Positions 26,901 to 38,900 of a DNA stretch of 64,000 bases are shown here, one piece after another. Within the stretch, counting starts at the first letter, position 1. Each line of letters opens with the position of its first letter. The stretch is from the NCBI GenBank assembly GCA_036583965.1, contig JAZBQD010000019.1:4596530-4660529 (forward strand), written 5' to 3'. Made by a program: the position numbers and the translations under genes. Source of the DNA: Prunella strophiata. Taxonomy: Eukaryota; Chordata; Aves; Passeriformes; Prunellidae. Under the pieces are notes generated by a model. That model saw nothing but the letters and a program-made list of their open reading frames with translations. It was not told where the DNA came from and did not search any database.

Positions 26901-29900
26901 AGCTGTTTCACAGTACAAGAACTTTAGAACAGCCAAAAAAAAAAATAGCAGATGCCAGGTTTGAGATAAATTGAAGAGAGGGACTTTTTTTTCCTGTGCA
27001 GAACATAATTGGGTTGTGACATTTCTTGCTACAAGGGAATATTTTGGAACCCAAGGTACTAATGGTTTATGGTTTTCAAAAAAAAAAAAAAAAGAAAAAA
27101 AAAGAGAGACCAATGTCTGGAGGTTTTTCTGTCAGCAGTGGTAAAAACTGGTGCCTTTTATTCTCTGGTAACACTGAACAGTTCATTTCAGTATGTTCCT
27201 CTTTTGGGTGTTTTTCTGGCTCCTTTATTGAAGTCTTTTATTGTGACTGAGGGGCAGATTTTGGGGTTATCTGGGTTTGTTTTGCTTTGTTGTTTTCCAC
27301 CCTTGGAGCACCTCTTAAAGGAAAAGAATTTGAGGTATTTCCATGTTACAAATGTAACTTTTGCCTGTCCCATCACTCCTTTGCTCACTAACATGTTTTC
27401 CCTCTGTTCCAAACATTAATGTCAAATCTCTTTGGGCAGTGCTCTTTTTTTCTCCTTTTTTCTTTTCTTTTTCTTTTTTTCTTTAATCTAAAAATGGTAT
27501 TTTGGAAAGAGCAAAGTAAGCCATGGTGCTTGATCTGTGATGGATTCATTGCATTTAAGTTGATGTTGTGATTACAAGAAGGTGAAAAGGAAATAAAAAA
27601 TGCTTTGTGGCTGTGAGTGCTGCAGATGAGGTAAAGCCAGGGCCCTTTCCTCTCTAGGGCTACAGGAGGCAACCACGTTTCTCAGCACCAAGGGTGTTCC
27701 TCGGAACTGGAAAATGGACATCAGTGAAATCCTGGAGTCCTCCAGCAGTGATGAGGAGGATGGAGCTGCTGCAGAAACTGATGAAGAGGAGCAAAAAAGA
27801 GAAGAGAAAACAGAAGAAGTAGCGGTGAGTCTGGACAATTCCATATTTAATGACTTGCTTGCCTGAAAATCCTGTACTTTCCAACTATTCTCAGACTCAG
27901 CTCACTTCAGTGTCTTTTCAGTCCTGATCATTTTCCCTCTGCTGCAGTTGTCTCTGTTGGGATTTGTGAGCAGTGACAAGTTGTCTCCTGTCACCCACTG
28001 AAGAAACTAAATTCAAGGCAGAGCACAGTGAAAGGTTCTGGGTCAAAAGAAAAGGCAAAAAACTTATGTTGAGCCTGATAGTAGTAATTTCACCTTAAAC
28101 ACAGTATCTTTGTATTTTTCTTTTGTAATTTCCTTTTGTATTTTTCTTTGTATGTGTTAGAACTCTAGATAATAAGAATTCTAAACTTTCTATACTAAAA
28201 AACACAAACACTCAAGAGTACACTACATTTGACCTGAAGCCATAGAGAAGGCTTCCAAAATTAATTAATAATGCTCAAATTATGTTATTTTAATATATAG
28301 TTACGTTTAATTATATAAATTAATTTGTATAGTTTAAATCAAAACTTGTAATATCACAAAATGAAAACCTTAACATTTAAAGTTTTAAAATATAGTAATA
28401 TATAGAAAGCAAAATAAAAATTTTAAGATAAAAACTAATCCTTCTTCATCTTCTTCATAAATTTAAATAATATTTTGTAATTTAAAAAGTCTGCATTGTG
28501 GACTTTAAATAACTAAACTAAAAATAAAAGTAATTTAAATATGAATTCTTAATTAAAATTTTTAACCTTAAAAACATTATAAAAATAATAATTTTATAAC
28601 TTATTAATAAAATACTCTAGAATAAAATTAATAAAATACTCTAGAACTCACATATATGGAGGTTATATAAAAGTAACTTGTTTCAGAAAACAGTAGTGTG
28701 ATTTTTAAAAAAAAGAGACCAAAATTTCAAGCAAAAGCAGGTTGACTGAAACTATGAGCTGATTCCCAGGGCAATAAATGCTACTTAGGAGGAGTACAGG
28801 ACTGACCTTCCTGCCTGTTAGGTTGGGAATCACAGAATGATGTGGTGGATGGACTTTCTGGCGTGCTGTGGCTTGTACAGACTGGGAGGGGAATTCATGG
28901 AGAAGGGCTTGGGGGTTCTCATGGATAATAGGCTGGATGTGAGCCAGCAATCAGTGCTCATGGCTCAGAAAGCCACACGTGCCCTGGGCTGTGTCAAAAA
29001 GGGGATTCTCCCCTTTCCTCTGCTCTCCCTGGAGCACTTTGTGCAGCTGCAGGGTCCCCAGCACAGGAGGCACCTGCGGAGGCTGCTCCAGGGGAGGCTG
29101 TGAAGCTGCTCCAAGGGCTGGGGGTATTCACATGGGAGAGACCCGAGAGCCCCTTCCAGGGCATCAAGGGGCTCCAGGAGAGCTGGACCAAGGGCATGAG
29201 TGATAGGACAAGGGGGAATGGCTTTGAACTGAAAGAGAAATTTAGGTTAGACATGAGGAAGAAACGCTTGGCTGTGAGGGTGGTGAGGCCCTGGCACAGG
29301 GTGCCCAGAGAAGCTGTGGCTGCTCCATCCCTGGAATTGTTCCAGGCCAGGTTGGACAGGGCTTGGAGCAACCTGCTCTGGTGGAAGGTGTCCCCATGCA
29401 AGGAATTAGACCTGGATGATCTTTAAGGTCCCTTCCAACCCAGATCATGGAATGTGATTCCATGATTCTTATAATAACAGGTTTCTCTGCATTCGAATAG
29501 TTAAAGTGGTTCCTTTTCCATGAAGTTAGCCAGTTTCTTCATGTCATCAGAGCTGCTGTTACAGAATTCTCTTCTATTTCTGCTCCCTGCCTGTAACCTG
29601 GATGTTGGCTTTAGAAGCATGGGCGGAGGTGGGGGGCGGGGAGAGGAGGCACTGCGGGATTTATTTGTTCCCCCACCGCGCCTTTCTCACAATACACCCC
29701 AAAACCACGACCCGCGAACCCCCTGCGCGTCGGCAGGAAGGTCAAAGGCCGCTTCCCTTTCCCCTGGCCGTGCCTTCCCTCACGGAATGGCCGATGGCGC
29801 CCGGCGGCGGCCTCGGCGTTCCCCGGGCAACGCGAGCGGGCGCGGCGCAGGCGCGGGGAGCGGCCGCGGGAGCCGGGGCTGGCCGGGGGCTCGGAGATGG

Positions 29901-32900
29901 GCTGGCCCTTCCTCTCTGCCTTTCATCTAATGCCTCGCGTTCTCCTTAGTGGTACTAGTTCGTTTTGTTAGGGTGGTTTGTTGTTTGTTTTTGTTTTTTT
30001 TTAATTTTTAAATTATTTTATTTCCGTGCGGAAGAGAATGTAAGTAATGCCGGTTAACCGCGGCCGCCGCGCGGGGAGAGAGAGAGCGAACGCGAGCGAA
30101 TATTTTGGAAGTCAGGCTGAAAATATGTCCAGGCAGTGGGCAGATTAGATAGAAAGGAAGTAAAACCATTTTACGTTTGAAAGAATGCAGCTGCTAGGTA
30201 AGGATCGTGTGCTTCAGTGTGTGATGTGAGCCTGGTGGTTGGGGATGGGGGTTTGATTTGGGTTTCTGATCTGGGAACTGGCTGGTGGAGCTTGCAGCCA
30301 GGGGAGATCTTTCCAGGTAAAAATAAAAAAGAAAGACAATAAGAATCTATTTTTAGGTGGGAATTTTGTGCTCGGATATCAGTGTTTTGGAAAATGGAGT
30401 AGGTGTCTGTGTAAGTGTAATGGTATGATAAGATAAATCTGAGATGTGTGCAGAAATGTAAAATCCTCTGGGTTTTCTCCCTCTGTTTGCAGTGAAAAAG
30501 ACTGAATAGGCCACATTTTGCAGGGTGTGAACTGTTGCAGGCTGTATTGCTCTGTCTGTATTAACATTGGTTAAAATTTCAGACTATCAGTCACTGAAAA
30601 TCAAGGATTGCTGTACTAGTTTTCTAGTATCCATTTTTATTATCATTTTTCATGCCTATTGCATAAAATGCTGTGTGTTTCAAACAAAGAAGGGGGAGGG
30701 GGAAGCTTGGTGATTTAAAAAAAAAAATGAAAAAAAGGCATTTCTGTAAAAGAAATAGAGATTATTTTTAAAGAAAGATGTTAATGTAAAATAGTGAAGC
30801 AAAGGATTCCAGACAGGTGGATGTGCTGATAGGAGAAGCTGTGGAATCCATTATTTCCAGGTGACAAGTAGGAATGTAAGGTGAGCATCTTCATGCTGAA
30901 GCTGTGTAGCAGAGGGTAGATATGAATCTTTTTAGATAATGTCAGAGCAGAGCTGACATGATGGCCCATTAAATCAAATTCCTGGTTCAGCTGTTAGAAT
31001 ACATATTTTTAATTGTGGGCCGTGCTAGATATTGCAACAGACAACATTTAGGGAATTTAAGGAATTTCTCTTTTTTTTTCCCCTTAGAAAGGCAGCAATA
31101 TTAGCTGCAGAGAGAATTGACAAGTGAGTGATTTGGGGTTTTTTTGCCTGTGTTTGAATACAGATGTTGAATTACTGAAATTTTACATTTTATAGAGTGC
31201 TTCCTTTTATTAATCAAGGTCAAAAATTGCTTCTGTCCATCTTCTCCCAGAATATTCTCAGTGGGCTTTTTGTTTTAGAACTGTAATTGGTTATATTATT
31301 AGAGATGGAAGTGAGATTATTAAAAATACCTTTTTATTTCCCCCCATTCCTATCTTTTGGTATGCACAGCAGCTTTGCTGACTGGGCCTGTCCAGCTGCT
31401 GCCCAGCCATGATAGGCCATCATTAAATAATCAAATGGACACAGACCTACTTAATATATAATCACAGGATAAAGTCAGTCAGAAAAGTCTAATTCTGGAA
31501 TGGAAAGGATCCTGTTTTTCTGAAGTAGGATCTTTTATAATGATAATGGAGCAGAGAGATCTGCTGTAGCTGGTGACATTAGATCCTGCCATTTTTCCAG
31601 TAGCTGGCTTAAAAATCTGCAACTTTATTTTTGACAGAAACTGTCTTTCTGAGTGTGTTGCCTTTATGACATCTTTAGGAGGTGGTAGAGTTGGTATCAC
31701 CAGGTTTCCAGGCTTTACATGGCTTTTGTAAGGGGGAAGCAAACATGGGGTTGGCTTGGTGCTCCTCCTCCTCACCCGTGGTGAGTGACTTGTGTGGTCC
31801 AGAGTTGACTGGGAAGGAGGACAATGTGGAAATTGCTTGTCATGGACTCTAACAGGGATTGCATTACACAGAGCTACTCAGCATGTTCAAATTGCTGGAA
31901 TTTTGGTGATACATGGTGCAACTCAGGATTGTTTTCCATTAGCAATTAAGATTTTAGTAACACATTTCATAAAAAGTGAAAAAAATCCAGAGGTATTATA
32001 AAAAAAAATATTTACTGAATGAAAATTAAAACAATCATTCAATTAATTTGAATCCAGATAAAAATCTGGATATTGCTTTTGCTTCTTTCCCAGTTTTCAA
32101 TATGTCAGAGTAAGATAGTCAACTGTGTTTGGAGGGTACATTTGGCAGCCTCCACTGCAGCTCAAAGGAAAGAGAAAATCTTAACTCCAGTCTCTCCACA
32201 TTGAAACAAAAGCTTTTGGAATATTGAACATTACCTGATTTTTATTCAAAACAGGTTGTATCTACTACTGTATTTGCTTGTCTTGTTCTGTCAGGGAAGA
32301 AGAATCTTATCTAAACATGAAGTAGTGAAGCAAAGGATTCCAGACAGGTAAATGTGCTGGTAGGAGAAGCTGTGGAATCCACTGTGATCCATCACATTTA
32401 TTTCTCAAGCTTAAATATTGAAATACTCCCTGTTTTACAAGGGATGTGTAAGCAATATTTGGATTTGGCTGTGTCTCCATGCAAGCCATTCTGATTCCAT
32501 TAAAATGAAGATCTTAATGTGCACTTATTTCAAATATCTTCTCAGTGCACCTTCTCAACAGATACATTCACTGAAGACCAGAGTAAAGGCCAGGAATTTC
32601 TTCATAAAAAAATTCCAGCTAGCTGGTCTCCATGGCACATTGAGGGAAGAGTTGTGGCACCTCCAGGTGTTTGCTAAGAGGGATTTTCTTCAAGGCTTGT
32701 TTCTGACAGTCACCTGGAGGATGGATGTGTAGCATGTTTAATGGGGTGCATTCATTTAACCTTTTTAAGGTTCTTGCATCACAACAGCATCAAAAAAAAA
32801 TCAGTCACAGTTGCTTTACATTGTTGAAAAGGGAAGGCGCCAGAGGCATTTTCCAATGTTCCTATTCTGCAAATAAGCAAGGATTTCAGTTCTCATGATA

Positions 32901-35900
32901 AGTTATTTCCATATATTTTATTAGCATTAAGTCCATAAAGGAAGGATGAGAAATCCATGATGTGTTTTAGGAGGCTTGAAATTCCTACAAGTAATCAGTA
33001 GTCGACTATTAAAATATTTACATTTTGCTTCAAAATCATTCTTGTTCCCTGTGTAGGCTTTGCTCTAAGTAACTGTGGGAGAGCACATAAAATCATACCC
33101 AAATTGCCATGTCTGTTGCAACCTATCTGTATTTTAAAATAACATTGAAGTAGCTGACTCTGAAAGTTCAATACAGGAAAACAGTAATTTCAAAGTTAAT
33201 GAAGGGTGATATCCAGAAAGAATTGGTTTATTAGATACTAAGAAAAGATTATTTCCTGTGAGTATGGTGAGGCCCTGGCACAGGGTGCCCACAGAAGCTG
33301 TGGCTGCCCCATCCCTGGAAGTGTCCAAGGCCAGGCTGGATGAGGTTTGGAGCATCCTGGGCTAGTGGAAGATGTCCCTGCCCATGGCAGGAGATGGAAC
33401 AAGATGGTTTTTTTAGGTCCCTTCCAATCCAAACCATTTTAAGATTCTGTGATTTATATACATAAAACCCCCTAAGCAGCTGTGATGTGTAATGCACAGA
33501 ATAGCCTTTAAAAATAGCTAAACATTGATTAGCTAATCCTCCTTCTCATGCATGTGTGCATTTGTAGGAGTTCTGGCTACTGTGAAGCACAGCCTGCATC
33601 ATGCCATGCACAAATGTTCTTTAAAGGCTTCCTTGCTCACAGTTTTATGCAAAGAGGCATTCTCAGAATGTCACTCCAAGAGAAGTTGCAAACTGAGGCA
33701 CAGCTCTGGAGTGAGTCATTGTTGGTTTGTGGAATTTCTGGTTTCGTGTTGGTACAAATTAACATTTTAAGACCATGCTCATCTCCACGTGGTTTAAAGC
33801 TGTTAACTTGTTGCAATCAGTTTAATTCTTGTCATTTCCTTAATTAGTTTTCAAGCTTGGCGTTAGAAAGCAAATGTGCAAGTGATGAAATCACATTGAA
33901 GTACTGTGAAGCAACAAAATCACATCAACTGTAATTCTGGCAGCTTGTCTTGATCATCTCTTCCTCTGAACTCCAAATCCTCTGTATGCTGCTCTTCCTC
34001 TTCACCTGCATTTCTTTCACAGAAGCATTTATGGTCTTGTCAGTCTATTTATAACATAAAAGAAAGATCTGTCCCTGGTAGCTCCACCTCGCATTGCCTG
34101 AGTTCAGGGTGTACGTGCTTGTAGGAAGAGATTCATTCTTTCTTTAGTAGAAGAAACTATTTCATCCTTTGTGCTCCCACTCAGCTCTAAAGGTTGGCAC
34201 CCACAGAAGCTTTAACATCTTTCTGTAGAGTAAATGATGAGTCAGGATAACAGAGCCACATTCTTGTTGAAAATCATGCTAAGGACAGAGGCAAAGCTCA
34301 TGGTGAATTAGGTGGCTCGAAACCAAATGAAGCAAAACCAGTTCAAAGTGTTCTACACATTTCTGTGTGCTTCATGTTGCTGGTGCTTACCAGATAGTTT
34401 TAGAAAATACATAAATGCTGGTAATGTTGTTTGGAAGACCATAAAGAAAGGAGTTGGGAAGGGAACATGTTCATTATACAAAGGTAAAAAGATAATGTTC
34501 GTGGTCAATTTTATTGTTTTACTGTTTCCAGTGTTTCCTAACAGATGTGGCCTGCTTGTCAGAAAGGAGGAAAATAATCTCAAACCCATAAAATTTCAAT
34601 CTTTAAATTATAAAAGGGGCATCTTAGAGATTTTTATTTATTTGCATTTAAATGAAATTCAGCCTCTCATCCTGAAACTATGAAGTTTTTCTCATGTTGC
34701 ATTTAGCTGTGGGTATTGGATGAACAGCAGAAAGGTCTCTGTTTTGAACTCTTGCAGCTTAAAATTTTCATGTTGTTTTGCCTCTCACTTGGACTTTGGC
34801 TATAGTCTCCCCCTTTTTTGCAACACCTGTATGAGAAAAAAAATGAAATGGAGAGACAGAACTCTCTTCAGTAACTGGTTTTAAAGAATTATCACAGTGA
34901 ACTTATTTATGCCCAGTGTAAAATGGGCACAAATGTCTGGATAGTAGCAATGAGTTTGGAGAGCAGCACTCTCATCCTGGTTCCTGCTGGAAAGCACTGC
35001 TGGGAATTTCAGCTCTCCATTTGCTCTCTGATGGTGATTACAGGTTGTGGCATCAACATTTCTCAGATGTTTCCTTGATTTGAGTGCAGATTTACAGCAG
35101 CTTAGATGAACCCCCATGGCAGGGGGGTTGGGACTAGATGGTCTTTAAGGTCCATTCCACCCCAACCTATTCTATAATTTTATGGCAGCTGATATATTTA
35201 AAGTACAACTTGCTCAGAACAGCAAACACTCTTTGGAATTCTTTAATGTGCAGTTCCAAACAGATAACCCTGGTAACAAAATGAATTCTTACCCTCATAT
35301 TGCAGTAAGCATATCCAGGAAGAGTTGGTCTTTCTCATTTTGGCCAGAAGCAAAAGAACAGCTGGTCCAAGATGTATTCTGTGGTGGCAGTCACTCAGGG
35401 CTTACTCTAGTGACTTCCCAGAAGGATCTGCTGCCTGTTCTGGCCTCAGTACCAGGCACAGTTCAGACTCCCTCTGTGAAGGGGCTCTTACACCATCAAC
35501 AGAGAGAAGCAGGTGCAGACTTTGGGATGTCTCACACAGGTGGATGATTATTGCAGCCAGGTTTTGTGCCCCTACCCTATAACACTTTTCATCTTTCCTT
35601 TTTGCTTTTCTTCAGCTGAAAGTAAAAAACAAAAGTTTTTTTTTGGTCTCTGCTAGAATCTCAAAATTCCATGAAGATATGTAGACATTATTTCCTCTGC
35701 CTGCCTCTTCTACACTCCCCCCTCCCCCAATAAATTTACTTTATTTTAAATAATTTTCACTGGAATAAAAGGAATATCTTTTTTTTCATGCTGTGGATCA
35801 CTTGCCATAAATTTAGTAAATGTTTATCTCTTTGAGGCTTTAAGCTGTAAAGGTAAAACTAAGGAATTTATAATAATAATAAATGGTAGAAGTTACTTTA

Positions 35901-38900
35901 AAGATGTTTTCAAATATAAGCTGAAGTCAATAATTGTAGCTTGATTACAAAACAAATACTGTCAGGAGCATCTGCAGCAAGTACTGTTGGACAAGGAATT
36001 GTTCTGCAACCTGAGCTGGGAAAGGAAACCTAGGATAAGGAAAATGAGTTAAACAAAAAATCCCCAAACAAACAGAAAGAACCTAACAAAAAAAGCCCCT
36101 GGAATTCCTGTGAATTCTTTTAACCTTGTAAATACCAGACCTCTTCTGTGTTAGGCAGGTATGCTACATTTATTAGTAAAATTTTAATGTTGAGGGTCAC
36201 TTATTCATTCTGTCATGGACTGATGCTTCCCCTGACCTGCATTTTCTTTTTTTCTTCCTGAGGTACCACTTCAGTCTTCCTAAGTAAATTTTGTTTTCTG
36301 CATATTTCACCATTACATGGGTTCAGGGCCAAATGGGAAGTGGTTTGGGTTTAGTTCTTGCTCTTAGGCTTTTGTACAAATAAATGGTTACTTTGCATAT
36401 TTGCTGTTTTCATTTATGACTGCATTTATTTTTGCAGCCTGAGGAAGAGCTTGATCCTGAAGAGAGGGACAACTTCCTCCAACAGCTTTACAAGTTTATG
36501 GAAGACAGAGGTAACACTGAATTTTCTTCCTTTTGTTTTTATCTCCAGCACAGCACTCAAAGGGAACTCAAATCCTCCCTGAGGTGTTTTGGTTTTGTTT
36601 TGCTTTTACAAAGCCTTTTTTATGTTCACAACGCCTGTTAAATAAGCCCTTGGTTGATTTCTGGTTGTGACAGCCATGGCTGAGAGCTCTGCTGCTGTTA
36701 ATCCCAGGCTGGAAGCTGTGAAATCTGTCCATGGATGGGGAAATCCAACCAGCAGAGAATGGAGATGTGCCATCCTCTAGTCATAATGTAATGATAAGAT
36801 TTTTTGACACGTACTGTACGTCTTTCCTTCAAGACAGCTGCAGCCTGCCTTGTGCAAACTGCCAGGCTGGCAGGAAGAAAGTGGCATGCAGAAAGCATTG
36901 CAGGGGAAAAGGTTTTGGTTTTTTTTCTTTTTCTTTTGGGTTTTTTTTGGTCTCTGCTAGAATCTCAAAATTCCATGAAGATATGTAGACATTATTTCCT
37001 CTGCCTGCCTCTTCTACACTCCCCCCTCCCCCAAGAAATTTACTTTATTTTAAATAATTTTCACTGGAATAAAAGGAATATCTTTTTTTTCATGCTGTGG
37101 ATCACTTGCCATAAATTTAGTAAATGTTTATCTCTTTGAGGCTTTAAGCTGTAAAGGTAAAACTAAGGAATTTATAATAATAATAAATGGTAGAAGTTAC
37201 TTTAAAGATGTTTTCAAATATAAGCTGAAGTCAATAATTGTAGCTTGATTACAAAACAAATACTGTCAGGAGCATCTGCAACAAGTACTGTTGGACAAGG
37301 AATTGTTCTGCAACCTGAGCTGGGAAAGGAAACCTAGGATAAGGAAAATGAGTTAAACAAAAAATCCCCAAACAAACAGAAAGAACCTAACAAAAAAAGC
37401 CCCTGGAATTCCTGTGAATTCTTTTAACCTTGTAAATACCAGACCTCTTCTGTGTTAGGCAGGTATGCTACATTTATTAGTAAAATTTTAATGTTGAGGG
37501 TCACTTATTCATTCTGTCATGGACTGATGCTTCCCCTGACCTGCATTTTCTTTTTTTCTTCCTGAGGTACCACTTCAGTCTTCCTAAGTAAATTTTGTTT
37601 TCTGCATATTTCACCATTACATGGGTTCAGGGCCAAATGGGAAGTGGTTTGGGTTTAGTTCTTGCTCTTAGGCTTTTGTACAAATAAATGGTTACTTTGC
37701 ATATTTGCTGTTTTCATTTATGACTGCATTTATTTTTGCAGCCTGAGGAAGAGCTTGATCCTGAAGAGAGGGACAACTTCCTCCAACAGCTTTACAAGTT
37801 TATGGAAGACAGAGGTAACACTGAATTTTCTTCCTTTTGTTTTTATCTCCAGTCCACTTCTTTAATGGCACAGCACTCAAAGGGAACTCAAATCCTCCCT
37901 GAGGTGTTTTGGTTTTGTTTTGCTTTTACAAAGCCTTTTTTATGTTCACAACGCCTATTAAATAAGCCCTTGGTTGATTTCTGGTTGTGACAGCCATGGC
38001 TGAGAGCTCTGCTGCTGTTAATCCCAGGCTGGAAGCTGTGAAATCTGTCCATGGATGGGGAAATCCAACCAGCAGAGAATGGAGATGTGCCATCCTCTAG
38101 TCTCTGTGCACAAATGGAGCAGTGATACCTGAAGAAACAACTTAAATTCTATTTTATCCTGTAGCTACAACAATAAAATTGTGTATTTTACACATCTGTC
38201 TTTGCAGAATTAAGTGAGACTTAATAAATTAGAATAGTTGAAGTCTTGGCTTCAGAGCTGTATCAGAAGTGTATGTGTTCTGCATAGGGAGCAGGATGTA
38301 CCTGCTGATTTGGGAGAGCTGCTGTTGCATAAGTCACTTGCAGTTCTGATGAGACTGACATGAAAATGGAAGCTTTTATGCTCCATTTAAAAATATATAT
38401 TCAAGCCTGCAGAGTTTTGTCTTTTAGAATATATTGGTTTGATAAATTATATCCATGAAGTCACCATTTCAATCCTGTATTTCAAATACTGTTTTCATCC
38501 TGCAGTAGCCTTGCTGTGGAGGTAGATTACAGGTGTAACTACTGCCCTTTCCCCTTTTTTTATCCTTATTTTCTCTTGATAGCAGTTACCTGAATGATAT
38601 TTCCATAGCAGCATGGAGTGCAGCAAATGTTGATGTATTTGAATTTGAAATGACCAGAGCTAAGGGTAAAACATGAAGTACTTGCAGAGTCTGAATATTT
38701 GCCCCTTTCTTTTTTTGATGGGGGGAGGTTGTTAAAATTAATGGGGAAATCAAGCTGCCTTTGTAAAAGAGAGTTTGTGTGCCTTCTCAGGAGGTGTGTT
38801 CTAGACCACAGAATCATAAAAGAACAATTCAGAAGCTGTTCAATACTGCCAGTTCTTATCATAGGTTTAGAAACTGAGCATGTATTGTAGCAAAGTGTTC

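Larger units (their letters stand above)
22916..27657 (+). other. ARID4A: ARID4A introns 8-10
   Basis: Introns 8 (22916-24330), 9 (24411-26107) and 10 (26184-27657). AT-rich, with the GTTT microsatellite before exon 9, a short ggat-type repeat near 26620 and an A-run near 27080. Nothing else recognised. Confidence 0.7.
27825..36437 (+). other. ARID4A: ARID4A intron 11 (8.6 kb)
   Basis: Repeat-rich intron between the RBB1NT and ARID coding parts. It contains the AT block, three CR1 copies, the internal CpG island, the 59-bp repeat pair and the left part of duplication copy A. Confidence 0.8.

Noticed and set aside
28994..29426. Open frames of 108-135 codons near 29.0-29.4 kb
   Set aside because: They lie inside the CR1 copy at 28825-29470 and are not intact reverse transcriptase.
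34312..34683. 123-codon plus-strand open frame in intron 11
   Set aside because: Lysine-, Phe- and Asn-rich composition of translated AT-rich DNA, no recognisable family and no exon-like boundaries.
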